From the NCBI GenBank assembly GCA_016872875.1, contig VGYW01000408.1, positions 1 through 7,529 on the forward strand: a stretch of DNA of 7,529 bases. Reading direction: 5' to 3'. The translations under genes and the position numbers were made by a program. Positions 1 to 5,152 of this stretch are shown one piece after another. The notes under the pieces were generated by a model. That model was given only the letters and a program-made list of their open reading frames with translations. It did not search any database and was not told where the DNA came from. How positions within the stretch are numbered: the stretch's first letter is position 1; every line of letters begins with the position of its first letter. The stretch is from Planctomycetota bacterium (GTDB lineage: Bacteria; Planctomycetota; PUPC01; DSUN01).

Positions 1-789
1 GACGCCGAGCGGGTGACCAAGCCCAAAGCCGCCCACGCGGCACCCGCCACCCCCGCGCCCGAAGCGCTGAAGGCATCTATTCTGGACGGCGTGGACATGT
101 CGCCCGAGCTCGACGCCGCTGCCTACCGCAAACGCCTCAAGGCGGGACAGGAGCGAGTCCGCGAGCTCGAATACGGAATCTACCGCCGCCGAGTCCCCGT
201 CGTCATCGTCTTCGAGGGCTGGGACGCCGCGGGCAAGGGGGGGAACATCAAACGCCTCACCCAGAACCTCGACCCCCGCGGCTACACGGTCATCCCCATC
301 TCCGCGCCCAACGACGCCGAGAAGGCCCACCACTACCTCTGGCGCTTCTGGACCCAGATGCCCAAGGCCGGCCACATCGCCATCTTCGACCGCTCCTGGT
401 ACGGCCGCCTCATGGTCGAGCGAGTCGAGGGCTTCTGCTCCGAGGCCGAATGGAAGCGCGCCTACCGCGAAATCAACGACATGGAGCAGCACCTCGCACA
501 CTTCGGAACCGTCCTCCTCAAGTTCTGGCTCCAGGTCAGCAAGGACGAACAGCTCCGCCGCTTCAAGGAGCGCCAGCGCCTCGTCCACAAGCAATGGAAA
601 ATAACCGACGAGGACTGGCGGAACCGGGAGAAGTGGGACCTCTACAAGGCCGCGGTGGAGGAGATGCTCTTCCGCACCAGCACCCCCTACGCCCCCTGGA
701 CCATCGTCGAGGCCAACTGCAAATGGTTCGCCCGCATCAAGGTCCTCGACACCGTCATCGCCGCAATCGAGCAGCGCCTGAAGGCCTGA
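1..789 (+). CDS. ppk2: PPK2-family polyphosphate kinase (possibly the C-terminal domain of a two-domain polyphosphate:AMP phosphotransferase)
   Basis: PPK2 enzymes move phosphate between polyphosphate and nucleotides in the cytoplasm. Numbered from the GTG at base 13 (258 residues), the P-loop GWDAAGKG is at 69-76, the Walker B-type segment IFDRSWYGR at 124-132, and the lid with KQWKITDEDWRNREKWDLY at 193-211. A family-typical end, TSTPYAPWTIVEANCKW, follows at 222-238. The wording (FEGWDAAGKGG, HYLWRFW, DRSWYGR..VERVEGF, DWRNREKWD, TPYAPW) best recalls the domain of AMP-phosphorylating class II enzymes; that subclass is from memory. The frame has no stop back to base 1, and residues 4-20 are an Ala/Pro-rich stretch that could be a disordered N-terminus or an interdomain linker. 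GTG at 13 is therefore only one possible start, and I give the CDS as open at the left. The 258 residues suit a single-domain PPK2; two-domain forms are about twice as long. Position 236 is Cys where I would expect Asp in many relatives. Confidence 0.94.
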   Translation, partial: DAERVTKPKAAHAAPATPAPEALKASILDGVDMSPELDAAAYRKRLKAGQERVRELEYGIYRRRVPVVIVFEGWDAAGKGGNIKRLTQNLDPRGYTVIPISAPNDAEKAHHYLWRFWTQMPKAGHIAIFDRSWYGRLMVERVEGFCSEAEWKRAYREINDMEQHLAHFGTVLLKFWLQVSKDEQLRRFKERQRLVHKQWKITDEDWRNREKWDLYKAAVEEMLFRTSTPYAPWTIVEANCKWFARIKVLDTVIAAIEQRLKA

Positions 790-800
790 GGCAGCGTAGG

Positions 801-818
801 GCGTGCATACCTGCACGC
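801..818 (+). terminator. Short hairpin 12 bases past the ppk2 stop
   Basis: A perfect 7-bp stem (801-807 with 812-818) closes a 4-base loop. It lies just after the TGA at 787-789. There is no T-run after it, so it is at best a weak or factor-assisted terminator, or an mRNA 3'-end stabiliser. Confidence 0.35.
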
Positions 819-863
819 GGAAGGACAGAGCAACGTGCTCAGCAAGGGGCACGGTTGAGCATG

Positions 864-892
864 TTGGCAAGAGGTACCCAAGGCGCTATACT
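864..892 (+). promoter_or_regulatory. Sigma70-like promoter of the 90-residue small gene
   Basis: A -35 box TTGGCA (864-869) and a -10 box TATACT (887-892) are separated by exactly 17 bases; each matches the consensus at five of six positions. The predicted transcript start is near 899, giving a leader of about 45 bases before the ATG at 945. The match is good for such GC-rich DNA, and its position before a strong ribosome binding site supports a real gene. Confidence 0.6.
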
Positions 893-944
893 GAGCTTGG
901 CGGACGGAGCGAGATTTTCCCATTGGCGGCCAGGAGGACACCGC

Positions 945-1217
945 ATGCGCGCCAAGCACCGGGACGCTCTCGAGGCAAGGACACCGAGCCCAAGGCCGAA
1001 AAGGGGGACCTCGGCTACGCTGGCCCAGACAGCCCACGCCTTGGAGCTCTCTCAGGCCAGGACAATCAAAGTTGCGGTCTCCGTGCTTTCGAGAATCACA
1101 AGCAAGCTGACCAAGGGCTCCAAGCTTGTCCTGAGGGACAAGGACGGCCACGAGGAGGAGATCTGGCTCCCCGCCCTGGGGCTTGGTGAGGACGAGGGTG
1201 CGAGCGCCAGCGATTGA
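945..1217 (+). CDS. Unrecognised 90-residue protein with its own promoter and strong RBS
   Basis: I do not recognise this protein. The start is well supported: AGGAGG at 932-937 sits 7 bases before ATG 945, and a 17-bp-spaced sigma70-like promoter lies upstream. The same frame is open much further upstream, inside ppk2, but that part is an antisense-type shadow and is excluded. The N-terminal third is basic, with many Arg, Lys and Pro (residues 1-22). A probable helix follows (about 25-58), containing IKVAVSVLSRITSKLTKG at 41-58. Next is a likely beta-hairpin, SKLVLRDKDGHEEEIWLPAL at 59-78, and an acidic tail GEDEGASASD at 81-90. There is no signal peptide or membrane segment. The helix followed by a short charged strand pair ending in LPAL loosely recalls the segment before the helix-turn-helix in some excisionase-type antitoxins, but no HTH or toxin partner is present. 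AGG, AGA, ACA and CTT codons are commoner than in neighbours, so it may be a recent arrival or a lightly selected gene. Confidence 0.6.
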   Translation: MRAKHRDALEARTPSPRPKRGTSATLAQTAHALELSQARTIKVAVSVLSRITSKLTKGSKLVLRDKDGHEEEIWLPALGLGEDEGASASD

Positions 1218-1241
1218 GATGTGCGCGTGCGAGCCTGCTCT

Positions 1242-1419
1242 CTTCGCCCCCACCGACCTTGCGTCGGTGGAGCGGTGGATTAGCAACTAGACCAGGGGGC
1301 CACCCCCCTCCCCCTCTCCCTCCGCCCGCCGGCCGGCGGGCGGAGGGGGAGGGGGGTGAGGGCCGTTACGGTAGTTGCCAATCCTTCGCCCCACCGAGGC
1401 AAGCTCGGTGGGGGCGAGG
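1242..1419. repeat. Composite palindrome 1: inverted 50-bp repeat pair flanking a GC-rich hairpin
   Basis: The gene-free stretch 1218-1691 begins with this element. Its outer halves, 1242-1290 and 1370-1419, are diverged inverted copies of each other, aligning at about four of five positions by eye. Each half has its own hairpin: 1250-1257 with 1263-1270 (8 bp, 5-base loop), and 1389-1398 with 1404-1413 (10 bp, 5-base loop). In the middle is a perfect 30-base palindrome, 1318-1347, inside weaker C-run/G-run arms reaching 1301 and 1358. The overall form is like a paired REP (BIME-like) or MITE-like element. It starts 24 bases after the stop of the small gene, so it may also act as that gene's terminator, though no T-run follows. 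Confidence 0.75.
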
Positions 1420-1440
1420 ACGTGGGCCCGCGGGATTCTT

Positions 1441-1692
1441 GCGCTGTAACCGTTTACCCGGGGTGTTGCTAGTCTTGTCTTTGCTCCCCATCCCTGCAAG
1501 CGGGGAGGGGAACGGGGGGAGAGGCCGCCGGGGCGAGGCCGACACCCCCCGTCTTCCCCGCTCGCCGCGGAGCGGCGAGCGGGGAAGACGGGGGGTGAGG
1601 GACCCGGCGTGCCCCGCGGCCTCTCCCCCCGACCCCCTCTCCACTCGGTGGAGAGGGGGAGCAGAGGGACGGGCTGAACGGTTACCTTGCGC
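1441..1692. repeat. Composite palindrome 2: about 250-bp nested inverted repeat reaching the comM stop codon
   Basis: Nested inverted arms are visible. The outermost 9-base arms are 1446-1454 and 1677-1685. Inside these are side hairpins: 1485-1511 (imperfect) and 1633-1644 with 1648-1659 (12-bp perfect stem, 3-base loop). Next are 15-base perfect arms, 1514-1528 with 1616-1630. At the centre is a perfect 25-bp stem, 1543-1567 with 1573-1597, around a 5-base loop. The right edge touches the comM stop codon (complement of 1692-1694). The central stem shares the 12-mer GGGGGGTGAGGG (1590-1601) with composite palindrome 1 (1351-1362), so the two elements are related or share modules. Read from comM, the 12-bp hairpin about 33 bases past the stop could help end transcription. 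Confidence 0.8.
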
Positions 1693-3224
1693 TATCGCCA
1701 ATAATGCCGCTCGGTGCTGCGGTACTGGATGGCTTCGGTGACGTGCTCCGTGCGGATGCGCTCGTCGCCCGCGAGGTCGGCGATGGTGCGGGCGACCTTG
1801 AGGATGCGGGTGTAGGAGCGGGCGGAGAAGGCGTGCTTCGCCATCGCCATCTCGAGAAGCGCCTCCGTGTCGGCGTCGAGCTGGCAGTGCTTGGTGATGT
1901 GGCGGTTGGTCATGCGGGCGTTGGTGCTGATGGGGCCGCCGCCGAAGCGCTTGAGCTGGCGCTCGCGTGCGGCGGCGACCTGCGCGCGCATCTCGCAGCT
2001 CGCCGAACCAGGGCGGCGGTCCCGAAGGTCGCGGTAGGGCACTCGCGGGACCTCGATGTGGATGTCAATGCGGTCGAGGAGCGGCCCGCTGATGCGCGAC
2101 ATGTAGGTGCGAATCTGCATCCCGGTGCAGCGGCAGTCGCGCTGGCTGTCGCCATACCACCCGCAACTGCACGGGTTCATCGAGCCGCAGATCAGGAGCT
2201 CTGAGGGGAAGGCCACGTTCATCAGGGCGCGCGAGATGGTGACGGTGCCGTTCTCGATTGGCTGGCGGAGGGTTTCGAGTGTCGAGCGGCTGAACTCGGG
2301 CAGCTCGTCGAGGAAGAGGACGCCTTTGTGTGCGAGGCTGACCTCGCCTGGGCGCGGGTAGGAGCCGCCGCCCACGAGGGCCGCCGTGCTCGCCGTGTGG
2401 TGCGGGTCGCGGAACGGGCGGGTGGCGACGATGGACTGGCCGGGCGGCAGCTCGCCCGCCACGCTGTGGATTTTCGTCACCTCCAGGGCCTCGTCGAGCG
2501 TGAGCGGCGGGAGGATGGTCGGGATGCGCTTGGCGAGCATCGTCTTGCCGCTGCCGGGCGGGCCGATCATGAGGACGTTGTGGTGTCCTGCGGCGGCGAC
2601 GGTGAGGGCGCGCTTCGCGTGCTCCTGGCCCTTCACGTCGCTGAAATCAACGTCGTACTCAGCCGTCTGGCTCAGGATGGCCGCGAGGTCCACCCGCTTC
2701 GGCTCGAGGATGAGGCGGTCGGTGACAAGGCCCGCCGCGTCGTCGAGCGTGCGGACGGGATAGACCTTGAGGCCATCCACGACGGCGGCCTCCGCCGCGT
2801 TGGCGTCGGGCACGATGAGGCCGGCCGCCCCTGCGTCGCGCGCCCCGAGGGCCATCGGGAGCACGCCCTTGATGGGGCGGACCGTGCCGTCGAGGGCGAG
2901 CTCGCCCACCATGGCGAAGTCGCCGAGGCGGACGGGGTCGAGCTGCTCGTCGGCGGCGAGGAGGCCGATCGCGATGGGGAGGTCGTAAGCGGGGCCTTCC
3001 TTGCGGGTGTCGGCGGGCGCGAGGTTGATCGTGATGTGGCCGCCAGGCCAGCGGTAGCCGCAGTTCTGGATGGCGGCCTGGACGCGCTCGGCGGATTCCT
3101 TGACCGCGGCGTCGGGCAGGCCGACCGTGGCGAGGTAGCGCAGGCCGCGGGCCACGTTGCACTCGACCTCGATGGGATAGGCGTCAATCCCCAGAACGCC
3201 GAATGACGCGACCTTCGCGAGCAT
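1692..3224 (-). CDS. comM: ComM/YifB-type Mg-chelatase-like AAA+ ATPase
   Basis: ComM is a ring-forming AAA+ helicase that promotes branch migration when incoming single-stranded DNA recombines during natural transformation; its genes also occur in bacteria not known to be competent. The 510 residues match the usual family length. The N-terminal Lon-protease-like domain fills about 1-165 (VGLPDAAVKESAERV at 34-48, GHITINLAPAD at 62-72, YDLPIAIGLLA at 80-90). Then follow the AAA+ core with Walker A GPPGSGKT at 221-228, Walker B GVLFLDELPEF at 301-311, sensor segment GSMNPCSCG at 347-355, and ISGPLLDRIDIHIEVP at 378-393. The C-terminal domain has SARSYTRILKVARTIADLAG at 468-487. A CxC-x9-CxC set (Cys 352, 354, 364, 366) may bind metal. 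I chose the ATG at 3224 because conserved ComM sequence begins at MLAKVASFGVLGIDAY, just after GGGGAAGG. The open frame reaching 4232 runs antisense through the dehydratase gene and is not coding. A consensus-like promoter lies upstream. Confidence 0.96.
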   Translation of the reverse strand: MLAKVASFGVLGIDAYPIEVECNVARGLRYLATVGLPDAAVKESAERVQAAIQNCGYRWPGGHITINLAPADTRKEGPAYDLPIAIGLLAADEQLDPVRLGDFAMVGELALDGTVRPIKGVLPMALGARDAGAAGLIVPDANAAEAAVVDGLKVYPVRTLDDAAGLVTDRLILEPKRVDLAAILSQTAEYDVDFSDVKGQEHAKRALTVAAAGHHNVLMIGPPGSGKTMLAKRIPTILPPLTLDEALEVTKIHSVAGELPPGQSIVATRPFRDPHHTASTAALVGGGSYPRPGEVSLAHKGVLFLDELPEFSRSTLETLRQPIENGTVTISRALMNVAFPSELLICGSMNPCSCGWYGDSQRDCRCTGMQIRTYMSRISGPLLDRIDIHIEVPRVPYRDLRDRRPGSASCEMRAQVAAARERQLKRFGGGPISTNARMTNRHITKHCQLDADTEALLEMAMAKHAFSARSYTRILKVARTIADLAGDERIRTEHVTEAIQYRSTERHYWR

Positions 3225-3254
3225 GGCCTTCCCCGTGAGCTGAGTGCAAGAGGG

Positions 3255-3284
3255 ATGATACCCATGCGCGCCCGTACGTGTCAA
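3255..3284 (-). promoter_or_regulatory. Sigma70-like promoter of comM
   Basis: On the minus strand a perfect -35 TTGACA (3284-3279) is followed after 18 bases by TATCAT (3260-3255), five of six to the -10 consensus. The predicted start is near 3248, giving a leader of about 25 bases before ATG 3224. The box faces away from the dehydratase gene, so the two genes are divergently driven. Confidence 0.65.
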
Positions 3285-3301
3285 GCCCCATCCCTTCTTC
3301 G

Positions 3302-3399
3302 TCGTCCTCGTCCCTCGTCCTCGTCCTTCGTCCTCGACTCCCCTGGTTGGGGGGGGAGAAGAGTCGAGGACGAAGGACGAGGACGAGGGACGAGGACGA
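3302..3399. repeat. Perfect 39-bp inverted repeat with 20-base spacer, between two divergent promoters
   Basis: The left arm 3302-3340 and right arm 3361-3399 are exact reverse complements over 39 bases; the spacer is 3341-3360 and contains a run of eight G (3349-3356). Each arm is built from alternating 6- and 7-base units (GTCCTC, GTCCCTC, GTCCTC, GTCCTTC, GTCCTC). It cannot be a simple terminator because both flanking genes point away from it. It sits about 18 bases from the comM -35 box and 21 bases from the dehydratase -35 box. Such low-complexity long palindromes are familiar from Planctomycetota-like intergenic DNA; that remark is from memory. Confidence 0.9.
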
Positions 3400-3420
3400 T
3401 TGAGGAGGGGGGCACGACCC

Positions 3421-3449
3421 TTGACACGGTTCGCCGCGCAGGGTATCTC
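3421..3449 (+). promoter_or_regulatory. Candidate promoter of the serine dehydratase gene
   Basis: A perfect -35 TTGACA (3421-3426) is followed after 17 bases by TATCTC (3444-3449), which keeps only the TAT of the -10 consensus. The predicted start is near 3456. The ATG at 3480 follows an AAGGAG ribosome binding site at 3470-3475, with a rather short 4-base gap. Confidence 0.5.
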
Positions 3450-3479
3450 TAGTGCAGCTACGTAGGCAGAAGGAGCCGC

Positions 3480-5048
3480 ATGGGCGTAGCGAGCATTCTG
3501 AACCACGTGATTGGGCCGGTGATGCGGGGGCCGTCGAGCTCGCACACGGCCGGGGCGTTCCACATTGCGGCCATGGCGCGCTCCCTGCTCGGCGGCGAGC
3601 CGGTGGCGGCGTCCTTTGCCTTTGACCCCGATGGCTCTTATGCCAAGTGCTTCCATGCCCAGGGGGCCGACCTGGCCTTCGCCACGGGCCTCCTCGGTTG
3701 GCCCATCACCGACGACCGGTTCCCCCACGCCCTTGAGGCCGCGGCCAAGGCGGGCATGCAGATCGGGTTCGCCACCCGGTCCCTCGATGGCGCCGACCAT
3801 CCGAACGCGGTGGAGATCGAGCTGTCGGCCGCGGACGGCCGGCGGCTCGCGGCGCGGGCCAACTCCGTGGGCGGCGGGGCAGTTGAGTTCGTGCGGCTGG
3901 GCAGTTGGCCCGTGAGCTTCACGGGCGACGCCTGGGAGGTGGCGGTTGAGGCCGAGCCCGAGGCGGTCGAGCAAGCCCTGGGGCTTCTCTGTGCCGATGG
4001 CGCGATGATGGGGGAGGGCAGGAGTGCGGCCGGCGATGGCGTGGCGCTGCTGTGTGTCCGCCGACGCGCGCCATTGACGCCAGACACACGCGCGCGCTTG
4101 GCGGCGCTCCGGGGCGTCCGAGCAGTGTGGGCGTGCGAGCCGATGTTCCTGGTCGCGCCGGGCGAGCCGAGCTTCGCGTCGGCCGCCGAAGCGGTTGCTC
4201 TCAGCCTTCAGCGTGGCATCTCGCTTGGGCAAACTGCTCTAGACTACGAGGCCCGGCTCCTTGCGCTGCCCGAGCGCGACACGCTGGCCGAGATGGGGCG
4301 GCGGCTGGACATCATGGTGCGCGCCGTCGAGCGCGGGCTGGACTCGCCGCCGCCCATGCGGCTCCTTGGCCCGAGCGCGGGCAGCGTGCTCCAGGCCGAG
4401 CGCGCGGGTCGGTTGGCCGCTGGGGGCCTCCACGCGCGTGCCGCGGCGCGCGCGCTGGCTGCCATGCACGTGAGCAGCGGCGGGGGGGTTGTCTGCGCCG
4501 CGCCCACCGGCGGCTCGGCGGGCGTGCTGCCCGGAGTGCTCGCCACCCTCATCGAGGAGCTGGGCGTCAGCCGCGAGCGAGCGGTCCTGGCGCTCCTCGC
4601 GGCGGGCGCGATCGGCGTGGTCGTGGCGAACCGAGCGACGTTTGCGGCGGAGGTGGCGGGCTGCCAGGTGGAGATCGGCGCGGCAGGGGCCATGGCCGCC
4701 GCTGCCGTGGCCGATGCCGCGGGCGCGAGCGCGGTCCAGGCCGCCGACGCTGCGGCAATCGCCTTCCAGAACTCGATGGGCTCGGCCTGCGACCTCGTGC
4801 AGGGGGTGGTGGAGATTCCCTGCCACACGCGCAACGCGGCCGCGGCCGCCAACGCCTTCCTGTGTGCAGACCTGATCCTGGGCGGCTACGCCAACCCGAT
4901 CCCGCTGGACGAGACGATTGACGCCGTCTACGCCACAGGCCGCATGTTGCCCGCTGAGCTCCGCTGCACCGCCCTCGGCGGCCTGGCGGCGGCCCCGTCC
5001 GCTCGCGCCTTGAGGCCCATCCAGTCCCGGGAGGGGATGGATGGATGA
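3480..5048 (+). CDS. sdaA: Single-chain iron-sulfur L-serine dehydratase (L-serine ammonia-lyase)
   Basis: The enzyme turns L-serine into pyruvate and ammonia in the cytoplasm using an oxygen-sensitive [4Fe-4S] cluster. The 522-residue chain has the beta domain first (IGPVMRGPSSSHTAG at 11-25, DHPNAVEIELSAADG at 106-120). A middle segment of about 145-228 looks ACT-like, as in separate beta subunits. The alpha domain lies at about 240-505: APTGGSAGVLPGVL at 341-354, GCQVEIGAAGAMAAAA at 394-409, QNSMGSACDLVQGVVEIPCH at 430-449, and LRCTALGGLAAAP at 494-506. Cys 395, 437 and 448 are the probable cluster ligands; their spacings of 42 and 11 equal those I recall for the Legionella enzyme (Cys343, 385, 396). 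The C-terminal tail Cys of type 1 enzymes is absent: the chain ends in REGMDG, encoded by an invading TGGA repeat. ATG 3480 has an AAGGAG site, and conserved sequence starts almost at once. A promoter and a 39-bp palindrome lie upstream, with comM divergent. Confidence 0.94.
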   Translation: MGVASILNHVIGPVMRGPSSSHTAGAFHIAAMARSLLGGEPVAASFAFDPDGSYAKCFHAQGADLAFATGLLGWPITDDRFPHALEAAAKAGMQIGFATRSLDGADHPNAVEIELSAADGRRLAARANSVGGGAVEFVRLGSWPVSFTGDAWEVAVEAEPEAVEQALGLLCADGAMMGEGRSAAGDGVALLCVRRRAPLTPDTRARLAALRGVRAVWACEPMFLVAPGEPSFASAAEAVALSLQRGISLGQTALDYEARLLALPERDTLAEMGRRLDIMVRAVERGLDSPPPMRLLGPSAGSVLQAERAGRLAAGGLHARAAARALAAMHVSSGGGVVCAAPTGGSAGVLPGVLATLIEELGVSRERAVLALLAAGAIGVVVANRATFAAEVAGCQVEIGAAGAMAAAAVADAAGASAVQAADAAAIAFQNSMGSACDLVQGVVEIPCHTRNAAAAANAFLCADLILGGYANPIPLDETIDAVYATGRMLPAELRCTALGGLAAAPSARALRPIQSREGMDG

Positions 5049-5113
5049 ATGGATGGATGGATGGGTGGATGGGTGTCAGGCAGTCATCCATTCATCCACC
5101 CATCCAATCATCC
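5037..5113 (+). repeat. TGGA tandem repeat folding into a long hairpin at the end of the dehydratase gene
   Basis: From about 5037 to 5074 the top strand is a run of GGAT/GGGT tetramers; from 5085 to 5113 the complementary ATCC-type tetramers follow. The best pairing is a perfect 14-bp stem, 5058-5071 with 5093-5106. It extends outward after one mismatch and a wobble pair to 5051/5113, and inward by weak pairs, with a loop near 5076-5088. The stop codon (5046-5048) lies inside the repeat. The hairpin is well placed to end transcription of the dehydratase, but lacks a T-run. Confidence 0.8.
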
Positions 5114-5122
5114 CCCTTGGGC

Positions 5123-5152
5123 TTGACCAAGTGCCGCCATGGGAGATATGAT
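5123..5152 (+). promoter_or_regulatory. Candidate promoter overlapping the start of the cyclodeaminase-family gene
   Basis: TTGACC (5123-5128) and TATGAT (5147-5152) are each five of six to the sigma70 consensus, with 18 bases between. The -10 box overlaps the ATG codons at 5148 and 5151, so a transcript from it would begin near 5159, inside the annotated gene. Either the real start is downstream or the gene is read from further upstream. Confidence 0.35.

Noticed and set aside
450..944. Upstream part of the small-gene frame overlapping ppk2
   Set aside because: It is Arg/Pro/Gln-rich shadow coding of ppk2 in another frame. The strong ribosome binding site places the real start at 945.
687..1286. 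Minus-strand frame of 199 residues
   Set aside because: It overlaps the end of ppk2 and the small gene antisense, has no recognisable domain, and shows no ribosome binding site that I could see.
1214..1741. Overlapping plus- and minus-strand frames in the palindrome region
   Set aside because: Their Pro/Arg/Gly-rich translations are products of C-run and G-run repeats; open frames in palindromic high-GC DNA are expected on both strands.
2328..3206. Plus-strand frame of 292 residues inside comM
   Set aside because: It is the complement of a clearly conserved ComM coding frame; its Arg/Asp/Gly/Val-rich composition is typical of an antisense shadow in GC-rich DNA.
3302..3399. CRISPR or other spaced-repeat array
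   Set aside because: The 6-7 base units are contiguous, with no unique spacers, and the structure is one inverted pair; no cas genes are present.
3302..3399. Rho-independent terminator
   Set aside because: Both flanking genes are transcribed away from it, and no T-run follows either arm.
3225..4232. N-terminal extension of the comM frame to 846 residues
   Set aside because: The added part runs antisense through the serine dehydratase gene and the 39-bp palindrome, has no domain sense, and would far exceed the normal ComM length of about 510 residues. A good promoter lies between.
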